Source: Sphagnum compactum (taxonomy: Eukaryota > Bryophyta > Sphagnopsida > Sphagnales). From it: a stretch of 64,000 nucleotides of DNA. The DNA lies in contig OZ234495.1 in NCBI GenBank assembly GCA_965153455.1, positions 4,588,001-4,652,000 on the forward strand, given 5' to 3'. This document shows positions 1 through 11,284 of this stretch, one piece after another. A program made the translations under genes and the position numbers. The notes beneath the pieces are model-generated. The model was not told the DNA's origin, made no database searches, and worked only from the letters and a program-made list of their open reading frames with translations. The number at the start of each line of letters is the position of its first letter. Position 1 is the stretch's first letter.

Positions 1-1280
1 CATTGGTTCGAGAAATTTTGGATAATTATACATGTGAAAAAGAAATAAAGGTGCGGTGCTGAACTAGAGAAATTTCACATAATTCAGTGAAACACAAATT
101 CAGAAGGTGGCACCTTCAACAAGAGAAATCTCACAGAATTAACTAAAGAAAAATTGAAGGCTTAGGTTGGAAAAGATTGAATGTGCCTGTGTCCTCAACC
201 AGAGAATTCGACACAATTAGGTGAAACACAAATGAAGGTGACATGAGTCCTTAATTAGGAAACAAACAAGTAGGTGAAGCAAAAAAAATGAAGGTTTAGG
301 TTTTCAAAAAGATGCTTCTGACCTCATCCTCAAACTGGCGAATTCCTCAGACACAAAATGAAGTTCCCCTGCAAATAAAAACTAGAGAAATATCACACTA
401 CTTAAAAGATAAGCACATTAGACAAAACAAAAATGAAGCTGGAGGCTTGAACTAGAGTTCAGCATTTGCAAATGTGAGAGCAAAAAAGGATAATGTAAAG
501 CCTCAGGGTATGGGCATTCTCAAAATAACGGGCCAAGGAAAAGACAGTACTTTCGGTTATTTTGGGCATGTCGTCGGCTCATAAAGCTCGAGCAAACTTC
601 AACAACTGTAGGGCCTATATCATGAGGCATAAGGGAGGAAGTTCTTACACCTACTCCATAGAAGTGGGAGGGGGAGGGATCTTACACATATAACAAGTAG
701 ACATAATCTCCCTCCCACTCTTTTCTACACCCGATATTCATGGATATAAAGTGCTTTTCAATAAAATTTCAAAAATTTCTCCAAGTGTTTCACATGTAGG
801 TTAAAGTCTTAGTTGAAACTAAGGGCTTGCACAAGAAGTGCAAGTCTGATTCCAATAAAACTCATGACTTTGAGCTTTTCCAAGCTAACGATCACACTTG
901 GATTTTTTGAATTTTTTCCCTCATGATACTCAGGTTTAGGGTCTCATGATGGGGCATATGATGGGGAAAAAACATGCATGGGACATTTTGGAAAATATAA
1001 GAATGCTCATGCATGTGAGTGTTTAGTGTTTCAAGTTTTTACATGCTGAAACACACTCTAAATACACTAGAAAAAATTGAAGAGGTCCTTGCTGCTTTGG
1101 GTAGAGATTCCTAATTGAGTCCCTTCTTACAATGCTAGAGGTCCTTATCCAGCGACAAGCTTGGGGCCTGTAAGAAAGGCCGGCCCCACAAGGCACCTTT
1201 TTCATGCGTTGCAGAAAGCCGGGAGCGCCGCATCGATGGAGCTTTGCACGCGGCGCATTTCGCGGGCGGACCCGTATGGT
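1..1280. other. Intergenic, repeat-derived, no gene
   Basis: No convincing coding region is visible. The first 480 bases are AT-rich with a recurring AGAGAAATTTCACA-type motif spaced irregularly, which suggests an old degenerate tandem repeat. From about 490 to 720 there is an LTR-like remnant (separate entry). From 1140 to 1280 the base composition becomes GC-rich. This part contains a short open frame starting ATGGAGCTTTGC at 1236, whose first four residues (MELC) match the start of the gene at 1711; it runs 34 codons to a stop. Confidence 0.5.
490..720 (-). mobile_element. LTR-like remnant, inverted relative to the copy in intron 2 of the next gene
   Basis: The reverse complement of this stretch matches 3185-3455 in order. 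Shared pieces are GAGGGAGATTATG / GAGGGACATTATG, ATATGTGTAAGATCC / ATATGTGTAAATCC, and a segment reading TATTTTGAGAATGCCC (here) or TATTTTGGGAATGCCC (there) followed by an ACCCT-rich end. Two diverged copies in opposite orientation imply a dispersed mobile repeat, most simply a solo LTR or a small non-autonomous element. No coding capacity is seen. Confidence 0.45.
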
Positions 1281-1282
1281 GA

Positions 1283-1711
1283 GCGGAATCCTCATAGAGT
1301 AGGTACCGACGTTTTGGTTGGGATTTGCCGTCGGAATTGATGCTTGAAACTTGTTCAAAATTCCTTCTTGCAATCGATGCTTTGAAGTTATTTGGGGATT
1401 TGTTGACGCATCGATACTTGAAAAAGCGGAATCCTCATAGAGTAGGTACCGACGTTTTGGTTGGGATTTGCCGTCGGAATTGATGCTTGAAACTTGTTCA
1501 AAATTCCTTCTTGCAATCGATGCTTTGAAGTTATTTGAGGACTTGTTGACGCATCGATACTTGAAAAAGCGGAATCCTCATAGAGTAGGTACCGACGTTT
1601 TGGTTGGGATTTGCCGTCGGAATTGATGCTTGAAACTTGTTCAAAATTCCTTCTTGCAATCGATGCTTTGAAGTTATTTGGGGATTTGTTGACGCATCGA
1701 TACTTGAAAAA
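1283..1711. repeat. Three-unit 143-bp tandem repeat abutting a start codon
   Basis: Units begin GCGGAATCCTCATAGAG at 1283, 1426 and 1569, an exact 143-bp spacing, and are nearly identical to each other. The third unit ends at TACTTGAAAA, directly followed by the ATG at 1711, so the array forms the immediate upstream region (core promoter and/or 5' leader) of the first VWA-Cache gene. Near-identity indicates recent amplification. Open frames on the - strand here follow the repeats and are not genes. Confidence 0.9.
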
Positions 1712-4700
1712 TGGAACTCTGCAGCTTGAGGACTCGTTATGATCGGGGTGGTGGGAGGACTCATCATGGTCCAGGTCCAGGTGCTCGGGGAGTAAATGAT
1801 TTGTTGTTTGTGTGTTTGGTCCTAGTAGCTGCTGCTGCAGCAGGACTAGTGATGATGGAGCTAGTAGCTGGGGATGAAGGGAGCGATTTCTTGGACACGA
1901 AAGAGACGCAAGTGAAATCCATAGCCATACAGGCACAAGCTAACCAAGCCAACAGTTGCGGTAATTATACATTTTACCAGACTTCATGATTCATTCATTC
2001 CTTTCACAAAGATGGGCTAACTGCTTTAATTACTAGATGGTAGGTGCACTGTACTAGATACTTCTTTCTTGTCGCCGACGTCTTCTTATCGATTTCTACA
2101 TGAACCATTCCATTCGGTTTCTAAGAAGGAAGGAAGGAAGATGATCTTACTCGGTACAAGCAGAATATCCCATCTTGGCACTGGACTGGGATTTCGTGTC
2201 TTGTGAGGTCCTTAGCCAAAACATATAATTAATGGGGCGCTTCGTCGCTACTTGTAGGAGCATGTCGATCAATAGCAAGTTCGAAGAGTAGTGATCAAGC
2301 TAGTGATAAACAGGGGAAAATGAAAATATGGAGAAGCCTGCCTGCCTGCTGCTGCTGATGATGATGATGTATCTACAACACTTGATCACGAGCAGCTTCA
2401 TTAATGGAATTTGACATTCGTGTTTGGGCGGGCGGGCGGTGGCAATTGGTGTTGTTGTTGTCGGTAAATTTTCAGAGTTGATTTCGACTTGCAATTCTAC
2501 CCAGAATTGCACACGCCGTGCATGCGCGCCGTTGCTAGACGAGAGTACTCAATGTATCACGGTGCCCAACAATCCATTATGCACGGGACCAGACTTGAAC
2601 TCTTGTCTCAATATGAAAGCCAACTACAACCAAAGCTATGTATCGTAAGACTCACAAGAAACTCTTTTGGCATTCCTCTGACGAATTCAAGTTGAAAAAT
2701 TAACAAAACATAGTGAAAAAACTCCCCAAGGATTTAATCGTGGGACCAATATTTCGATGTTTTATTCCAATTTTCGCATTTTTGCTCCATGTGCAGTTGA
2801 TCACAGAATCATACTAGTACAAAGTCTACTCTCAAAACAACTGAAACCAATGTTCCAACAAACCTCCAAAAACCTGGAACTTCATTCCAAGTCTAGCTCG
2901 AGCTGATTCTGCTCGCTGCCCCCAAGATAAATCTCTTCTTTGAAGATTTGGTTCTCATTCCAGGCTATAAATTAAATGGATCTAGATCTATATTAAGGAT
3001 TCTTCCTGATCATTGCTTTGCAATTCGTTTTGTAAATTGAGAGATTGATTGATTTCCCTGCAACCTGCAACCATACCAGACCCTATAATCCATCCCCTGA
3101 CAGTTTCTTAAACTTTTTCCTAGTTTATGTTTGGAGGGCAGCTTATATCGATGAATATCCCTCCTAGAAAAGAAGAGGGATTTTACACATATTCCACAAG
3201 AATGGCCAGAGGGACATTATGCTTACCTATATGTGTAAATCCTTGAGGACAGGTACTCTTAAGGAGTATATATAAGAAGTAAGAAGCCTTGGACCTTGTG
3301 ATCAGCTTATGTTTATGATAATGCTCATCTCGTGCTTTACCATGGGTAAAGTGCATGAGTGGGGGACATTGCTCAAAATGTGAGGCCAGACTTAGCTACC
3401 ACCTTGTCCCATGCCTCGTATTTTGGGAATGCCCCCACCCTAGGGTTTTACTGGGCTACACAGAAAGATTTGTAGTCTGAAATTTGAACATGGTACAGAT
3501 TTGATAACTAAATTGGAAGGCGTCCTTCCTTGAACCAAATTTTCATTGAAGAAATATCAAATCCTCAAACCTTATAAGTTCTGAATTTACTGACTCCAAA
3601 ACTACTTGTCTCATTTGCAACTATCATCCTCACTTCATAAGCTTGGTACCAATTACTTGAACTTTGTTACTTCACCAAATTATGAGTACAACACCATGAT
3701 GTTTTTGATGAATCAATAAGTACAGGTCCTTGGTGTTGATGTCAGGTTGCCTCCAATTACAAATTACAATAATGTGCAAAGTGAGATCGCAAACTCTGTA
3801 TGCACACAAAAGCCATTGGATGAAACATTTGCAACTATGTCAAATGCATCCACTTTCACCTTGGTATATTTTGGTTCAGTTGATGGGACTTGGCGGGCTT
3901 ATCCTGGAAGGGTGAAGATGCATTACTACTCTCTAAGTCTTTGATGGTTTATTTGAAGTTTAAGATGTAGACAGTTTGGTTCTCAAAAGGAAATTTTAAT
4001 GGACTTGTTCAATTGCCTAGCTCTAGCATCTGAATTACAAAAATTGATAATTGAACGGACCATAGGTTTCCTCCATATGCATTAAGTACAACATATTATT
4101 ATATTGCATGACATGATGTGAAACTGAAATTCTTGCAGTTCTAATTAAATTTTGTTTGAATCAAACATGCAGGAAGAGAGCTCTGATGATTGTGTTACGT
4201 ATGACCCAAGAACTCGACCTTGGTAAATTATCTTGATTGCCCAAGTAATTTCAATTGAATTTCATTGCAATTGAATTATGGCTAACTTGTGAATTTCACA
4301 TCATAGATACATACATGTGTTCGAATTGAAATCCATAATATGTTTGCCATTTCTAGGGTTTTGAACAAGGTGGGTAGATGAAGAACAACTTTGTATTGAA
4401 GAGATGGAGCAATCAACCCAGCACATGTCCTTTAAGGTTGCGCCTATTGATAATGATAAGTTCATGTGATATATTTGTTCAGGTACCTCACTGGCATATC
4501 TGTGGTGAAATATGTGATTGTCCTAATAGATGTATCACCTACAATGGACAATCAATTGACACCCTTCTTATTGAGCTACTCCTACTTGCAAGCTTCCCAG
4601 AACATCTCCATGGCTCTCTTGGGAACTCTCTTACAAGCAGACTATGTAAACATTCTCACATTTGACAACGCCCAAGCTTCGCCACTTAACACAAATGCAG

Positions 4701-7490
4701 TAAGGTTTTTACCTGCCATTCTAAAACACAATTTTATTGAGGGTACTAAGTAAATGACTGCTTCATTTGATTTGAATAATTATACCAGATGATTCTCATT
4801 TGTGAACAGGTTGATATCAAACATGAGTGATAAAACTTCCTTAATCAAAGATATTTTTTCTAGAATTCTATCAATTATATCTATAATATATCAGCAATCA
4901 AAATGTCCTGCTTTGACCATGTCCATAAGTTCCAACAATTATAATGATCAAATATGCACAGGTCCTAGTATTTAATCTATTGTTGCATGACCATTGGAAA
5001 ATTACAAGTGTGTCCCATGATGACGCTGTAATTGCAATTAAGCTCATAAGTATGAAATTGTCATTTCCTTCTTCTCTTTTGCAAGAATTGTTTCTTGATG
5101 AACTCTGTTCTAATTTATGCATAACCCAAGTTGGCTACTGTTGTTGGATTTTGCACATAGGTGTATTTACAAAGTGACAACACCTCCTCAGAACTACAAG
5201 GGTTGAAAGATAAGTTGACCAACATAAGAGCATCCAATCAAACTGGACCATCAAATTTGACACTTGCTATTGGAGCTGCGCTCACATATTTCCCTACCAA
5301 TACTCCACAATATCTGAAGGTACAAGTTCTATGAAATTTCAAATCAATAAATTAAGTCATTTGGTATTATTGAGTTACATGTGTTTCAGTAGTATCATTA
5401 GAACAGTAGTCATGGAACTTAGTCAAGAAACCCCAAATTAACTAACCAATTTCTAACCCAAATATTGTAGGCATTAACAAGATTAAATTGCCATACAGAG
5501 CTTCAAATTACAACCATGCTACTTTGATTTTCAATCATCATGGATTTGATGAACTTGTGTTTATATGTAGTTCCAGCCATCACAATACACCTAATATGAC
5601 ATATGTGTTATATAACCTAAATCTATAATAACCCCTTAAATGTCAAATTTAAAGATCAACGTATATTGTACTTTGTGAACACCTAAGTGCCAGCAAGAGA
5701 AAGTCTTCAAGTATTATTTTCTTTTTAGGAATTTTAATGATTTTGTGTTGCATTTTCATATTGGTAAATTATGTATCAAAAAGCAAGATGAACTTGGAAA
5801 GAACTGACTAGGCATTAGAAACAACATTGTGATGCATATAATTCACATATTTACAACTCAAAATCAAATGCACTTTCAATTTTGCAACTGGTACGATCTC
5901 CACTATGCTATCCATGTTGTAAATGAGTCACCATCAATAACGTGACAAAAGTTATAAGACATTGATCAAACTTCAATCCTTGATATGTTCAAACATTGGA
6001 GTAGAACCACCAAGAAGTGGCAATATCGCTTATAAGCCATGAGAGATTTGTGCAATTATCATGATGTGCAATGTTGACCAACAATGATTCTGATTTGCAG
6101 ATTATTATTGTATTGACGAATGGCCAGTTTGCTACCACTGGGAATCCAAACCAAACCCTGCCAGTCAATGAGATCTCATCCAACAAAACCAAAGTATTTG
6201 TGTATAAAATGTTACAAACAATTACAACAGATGATGACCCATACTTGGAGAGAGGCTCAAACCTACCGAGCCAAATTTGTGAAGTTGATGGAACATTTGA
6301 GGTCATATCCCAAAATTTAGACAACCCTTTATTTGCGATAAAATCCTTCTATTCTTTCCTTGCCAATACCCATATTGTTGCAGTAAACCAGAAGCCCTCT
6401 TGGAGTAATGTATATCCTTCTTTCTTTGAAAATGGATCACCGTGCATTACTGTTACGTATCCAGGTAAAATCCCCTTAGGGCTGTGATTTCGATATTAAC
6501 TGTATCATCTAAACCCAAAGTTGATTTGCCTGGAACCACATTCATGCCATGTTGCAGATAATAGAAGTTCTAATGAATTATTGATACAATAATTATAATG
6601 TTGAAATGCTGAATTTTTTTTCTTGTTGCTTGGATGACTGAAGTGGAGTTTGAAATGCTAGCATGGCATCATATTGAACCTATTCGGTGATGTTATGTGA
6701 GGGACTTTTGGGTGGTGAAAATGCAGCCTTTGATTCCAATGGGGAGCTAGTTGGTGTGGCGGGTATTGATGTGTTCACAGTAGAGCTTGGAACGCTTGCA
6801 CAATCAGTTGAAGCAGCATTGCAGCCAAGGGTGGTGGGGAATTATATTCCTCTTAACACTTCAATTCCTCTTCAGTTCAATTGTAGTTTGGAGGTAAGTT
6901 ATAACTCATTCAAACATCTCAATCAATGTTTAGCGTTTTCTCTCTAGGTTTTCATGATCTGGGACACAACTTCATTCTAGTCTTTTAGAACTGGGGTTTT
7001 TACATTTTCCAAAATCAAGTAAAACAATGTTGGGGAAGACATTTTCTGTCAACCAGTTGTGGGCTGCCAACTCATATGATTTAATTCTACTTCTTCTTGA
7101 TGTAATTTGTGACAGACATCTAAAAGCAACGCTTCTGCTGAATCATGTCCATCAGTGACCCAAGATGGTGGTGGTAATGGAGGATGTTGTCCCCAGACAG
7201 ACTTCACGAGCACATTATCAGAGCTGGCCTGTTGTGGTGATTGCATAACAATGAACAAGAGTACATCAAATACTGGGCAACTTGTAGGAGAAATAGTGGG
7301 TTCAATAGTTGGAGGCCTCATAGTACTACTCATAATTGGTGTATGGATTTGTTACTGTAACGGTTGGTTTTGTTTTAGTCTTAGTCAAAACCAGCCAGAG
7401 TCGAGTGCTGAAACCAATAAGATGCCCTCACCCTCACATCTACTTGACCACCCTTCCAGTGAATGCTTAGACCCGATCATTCAAGATTAG
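1711..7490 (+). CDS. VWA-Cache (alpha2delta/CACHD1-like) type I membrane protein, paralogue 1
   Basis: Nine exons: 1711-1960, 2476-2644, 3746-3911, 4173-4222, 4483-4699, 5161-5319, 6101-6464, 6727-6893, 7116-7490, giving 638 residues. All introns are GT-AG, and phases match the two paralogues exactly. Order of parts: hydrophobic signal/anchor (about 30-49) after a Gly/Arg-rich start; Cys-rich region with GSDFLDTKETQV; DPRTRPWY at 206-213, the signature found at the end of VWA_N; VWA domain from about 221 with MIDAS-like D228-V-S230-P-T232, loop-2 T318 and a third site altered to N344 (TNG instead of TDG); Cache-like part with TVTYPAFDSNGELVGVAGIDV-type signature across exons 7 and 8; CPQTDFTS...CCGDC motif; transmembrane helix about 570-592; 45-residue cytosolic tail. 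The family is known as accessory subunits of voltage-gated calcium channels and CACHD1. The role in plants is not known to me. The start was chosen because it is the first ATG after the repeat array; M48 or M49 would lose the signal. Confidence 0.85.
3120..3460 (+). mobile_element. LTR-like remnant inside intron 2 of paralogue 1
   Basis: This is the forward partner of the inverted copy at 490-720. It contains a TATA-like AGTATATATAAGAAG stretch at about 3266 and ends in AATGCCCCCACCCTAGGG. It accounts for intron 2 being the longest intron of the gene (about 1.1 kb) and has no coding content. Confidence 0.45.
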
Positions 7491-10009
7491 TCTAGGAGAA
7501 GGATTATCCAGGAGAAAATGGTAACGGTCATGTTGTTTGTTATGTTCATGGTTATCCCGTTCATTAGTATACATTAGTTCAAGAGCCTAGCATTTTGATT
7601 GGTAATTGTCACCATATACATGCCCCTTAAAACGCAAACCAGCTCCATTGACCCATAGGCTCCAACTTCACACACAGTTAATGTTTCCACTACATTTTTA
7701 AGGATAGAGAGTGAAGATAAATCATTCACCTTGGAACACGAATAGAATGGATGCATTACAATTTTTTTGCTTCTATAGGTGAAATCTCTAATGACATTAG
7801 ACTTATCCATAAAGTAATGAAAACACAGCACCAAAACCCTGAGTTTTGTCATAAACAGGGTGAGATTAAAAAAACCCCACAAAAACGGACATTAGCATTC
7901 AAGGGGGATGATACTCAAGCCCCCTGTACACTAGAGATTGAAAGTCTACAATTATTAAAATATAAAATCTTTGATTGGAGGAAAAGGAATGTAAAATAAA
8001 AGTTCACTTTACACAAAGCTTGAAAACCTAAGGAACCGAGGAAATGAAAAATAATGTTTCATGATTTAATAGAGGTTAGGCCAAGCCCACCTATATTGGA
8101 GGTAGGCTTTACCTAATCTTTGTTAGACCATGACTTTTAAAAATCTTCATTGGTTTAAAATTTATTTTAACATTTTGTTAAATGGGCACAAAAGTTGATT
8201 ATGCCATGAGATAAAAAATGCAAAAAATTTCAATTAATATATATATTTTTGAAGCATTGATTCCAAAATTGTGATTAGTTGGAATTTATGTACATATATA
8301 TTGAGAGGAATTTTAGCATTTCCTTTCAAGATTTTTGACCTTAAAATGTTAGGTACCTCAAAAAAGCCTATTTTCATTTTACTCTACACTTGAGAGCTCG
8401 GGCCTACACTTGAGAACTCAGGCCCACACCTGAATAATTATTGAATTTCCATGGGATGACCTTTCGATGAGTTTTGAGAGCTCTGGGCTGTAGTGAAATC
8501 CCCAAGAGAGAAAGTGAGGTGACCACCACTAGCCCCATCGGCACTTGGACAAAAGAGAAAAGACAAAACAATGGAATTTTCATAACGTAATGAATACTAA
8601 TTTACACTAAAGTTCAGAAAAACAGAGTTTTAAAACCTAGAAAAGGAAAGAGGTTTAGCAAGTTGCCATTTTTGTTTCAGTTTCCAAAAGACTATAAGAA
8701 ATGTTATCTACTTTCACTAATTTTTTTGGAGCTTTTCACTTATTAACTTATTGGCTTACTTATTTCAGATTCTGGAAATAGATCACATAGACAGTTGAAG
8801 AATGTGGCCATTTATTTTTTCTTACAATGCGTGGATTTGTAGACAAACACGATAGAGCCCACACCCAAAAGGAGGCAATAGCTTGGCGGTTGGCAGGCTT
8901 TGCCACTGGGAGTTACACTTCCTAAACTCAACTAACTTTTAAGTGGGTAGGTATCACTTCTTGGTATGTTTATGTTACAACGTGCCTGGGCCCAGAAGCT
9001 TTCAAAGTCAACCTGCTGTAAACCGCAAAACTTTGTTACATAAAGCATTCCTGCAGTGAAGGAATTGGAATTGGAGAAAGAAAGAAGTAAGTCTAGAACA
9101 TTCTATAATTGCTAAGTTCTTAAGGGGGAGGTTACTTCTTAATTTTATTTCAAATGAGGTGCAACAAAATATAGGGTACAACTTAGTAAAATAAATAAAT
9201 TTACAAATTCATTTCAATGTAGGGTGCCAAGAATTGAGAATATTTTAAATTTTAATAAAATAATTCATTAACACTTTTATTTCTTTCATAGTATTAAAAA
9301 ATACCCTTTTATCTAACATGTGTCTTAAAATATATATAAAGCGCAACCTCCTGGAGGCAAAGTCTCAAATTATGTTCAATATACAAAAGGTTTAACATCA
9401 TATTAAAGATCAAAATTCAACTAAGTGCCAAATCTCTGATAGTAAGTTACCAAAGGCTGATAATTATAGATCAGAACTCAACTACCAACAACAGCAAGAA
9501 ACAAATAAGATTTGGAAATTGGGACTGTAGAAGTTTACCATGAAGGTAGGTACCAGTAATCAGTGTAGTTGGTAGTGCACCCAAGACATTTGGAATACTG
9601 AAGAATGAAAGGTGGGTAAATTGACTTTTTTCCTCAATCATGAACAAGTAGGAGCCTCTTGAGTGCTCACCAAGCAGCAGCAGCTAGTGACTCCTAATCA
9701 AAATCTATGAAAATAGAGGTTGCCGTCCCTAGTAACAAGGAGGCTCTTTGTCACAGTTAGCTGTGACATCCATTTATAGCACAAATGCATGGTAGCAATC
9801 TATGTGTCTTGCCTGTAAAACTAGATAAATTTAGTGCCAAAACGCGCCAAATTCCAGCAAGGATTACTTCTAGTACTAGTATTCCTTCAAGGAGGACCCA
9901 CTCCCACATCTGCATCTGCTTCCTTGCTTGCTTGCTTGCTCATCAGATCAGGTTCTGCAGGGCTGCTCCTACAAGAAATTCATGTGAAGAAGCCTGTTGT
10001 CAGATGCTC
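7491..10009. other. Spacer between paralogues 1 and 2, no gene
   Basis: AT-rich, with only short fortuitous frames. About 7570-7880 carries a 102-codon open frame on the - strand with no recognisable domain. At 7915-8165 lies a dispersed repeat with an inverted partner at 59495-59795. A string of GCTTGC units occurs near 9927. No RNA gene or promoter motif is recognised. Confidence 0.5.
7915..8165 (+). mobile_element. Dispersed repeat copy A
   Basis: Collinear with the reverse complement of 59495-59795. Shared landmarks in order: CACTAGA followed by TTGAAAG; TGATTGGAGGAAAAGGA; TTTACACAAAGCTTGAAAAC / TTTACACAAAACTTGAAAAC; AATGTTTCATGAT; CCAAGCCCACCTAT; TTTGTTAGACCAT; ATTGGTTTAAAAT. Copy B carries an insertion of about 30-40 bases. 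The class of element is not identified. Confidence 0.6.
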
Positions 10010-10425
10010 CTGCACCTGCTCAGATCTAGATTCTCCACACTCTCTATGTAGATCTAGACCGTCGACTCTATCTAGATTTAGACTGTCTAACTATACCTAG
10101 ACAGTCTAGACTCTGGGGACAGTCTAGATCTAGAGAGTCTCCAGAGTCTAGACTGTCTAGGTCTAGTTAGATCTAGTTAGAGAGTCTAGATCTAGTTGGA
10201 GCTAGATCTAGAGACAGAGAGAGTCTAGAGAGCCTTAACTAGAGATAGAGTAATCTCTCTAGACTCTCTAGACTTTTAGACTTCTATACTCTCGCTCTAG
10301 ATCAAGAATCTATAGACTCTCTAGGATTTCTAGACTGTCTAGAACTCTCCAGGATCTCAAGACTCGCTATCTAGATCTACGCTCTCAAGGTTCCCTAGAC
10401 TGTCGAGACTGATCTCTAACTACCC
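10010..10425. repeat. CTAG-dense block (TCTAGA/GTCTAGAC-type units)
   Basis: By eye there are about 25 CTAG tetramers in under 400 bases, organised as irregular GTCTAGAC, GATCTAGA and AGAGTCTAG units. CTAG is self-complementary, so the block can form many short hairpins. It lies about 0.9 kb upstream of the paralogue 2 start. A related CTAG-rich block precedes paralogue 3 (40470-40690), and another sits in paralogue 3 intron 2. Confidence 0.8.
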
Positions 10426-11284
10426 AATTAGCCAGGCGGTGGAATCTAGAGGAGCCTCTACTTTGTCTAGTGGGAAGAATAATGATCTGTTCATGCATTT
10501 CGCTCTGGCAAATTTTTTGAAGAAAGTCTATCAACTCAAGGCAGGAGGAAACTTGAAGATTATGTTAAGTACTCGAGTCGAACTAGTGGGTCCGCTCTTC
10601 CTACAGACCATAGTCCGCAGGTCTGGATTTTTTTGCTTGTGATTCTTCCTTGCATTGCACAGAAATTTCTTGGCCTGGGCCCTGGCCAAGTCCACTTCGA
10701 AATTATGCTGACCATTCACGGTTTCTCGCAGGCAGTAAGTCCAGCTGGTCAGATCTCCATAGCAGCTGGTACTAGCTGTTGCAGCAGAGTTTGTGATCTA
10801 GCTACAAGCTTTAGCAGCTGCACAATTTGATGATTTCTTCTTTCTGAGAGATCAGAAAAGAAGGCACTGGATCGAGAGTGGTGATCTCATGTAGATCAGG
10901 TCCATGAGAGAAGCTGGAGAACTAGTAGTAGTTCAGGTACCAGAGAAATCTGTGTTATTATACTTCGGTGAGACTTTGCAGTTCCGTGCGACGTCGAACA
11001 GTTGCAAAGGGTCCAATTAAGGATGAGAAGCCGAAACTCCTGCTCGCGAGCTTCTTGGAGGAAGCTGTGACGTCTCTCGATCAGTGCGACTTGCGAGATT
11101 CTCCTGTCGATGGCTGGCCATAAGATTGCGGCCGGGTGTAGTTATGAAAATTTCCGACAAGGTAGCTGTCGAAGCTGATCAGGAGCTGAAAACATCAAGC
11201 GATTTCTCCAGGTGTGCTCAAGCTGTGCCTGAGGAGCTAGACAGTGGGATCCGAATAGCAAAACTTTTAGCAAGCGCGGGTGTA
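10426..11284 (+). promoter_or_regulatory. Upstream region of paralogue 2 (promoter/leader, position inferred)
   Basis: Higher GC than the flanking spacer, with several short open frames but no domain. The frame of exon 1 stays open back to about 11084, so an upstream in-frame ATG at 11144 is available. I prefer the ATG at 11285 because it places the hydrophobic signal close to the N terminus, as in the other copies. No unambiguous TATA box is seen. That this is promoter plus 5' leader is inferred from position. Confidence 0.35.

Noticed and set aside
1388-1936. 182-codon open frame on the - strand
   Set aside because: It is generated by the 143-bp repeats plus the antisense of exon 1. The unit length is not a multiple of three and there is no domain.
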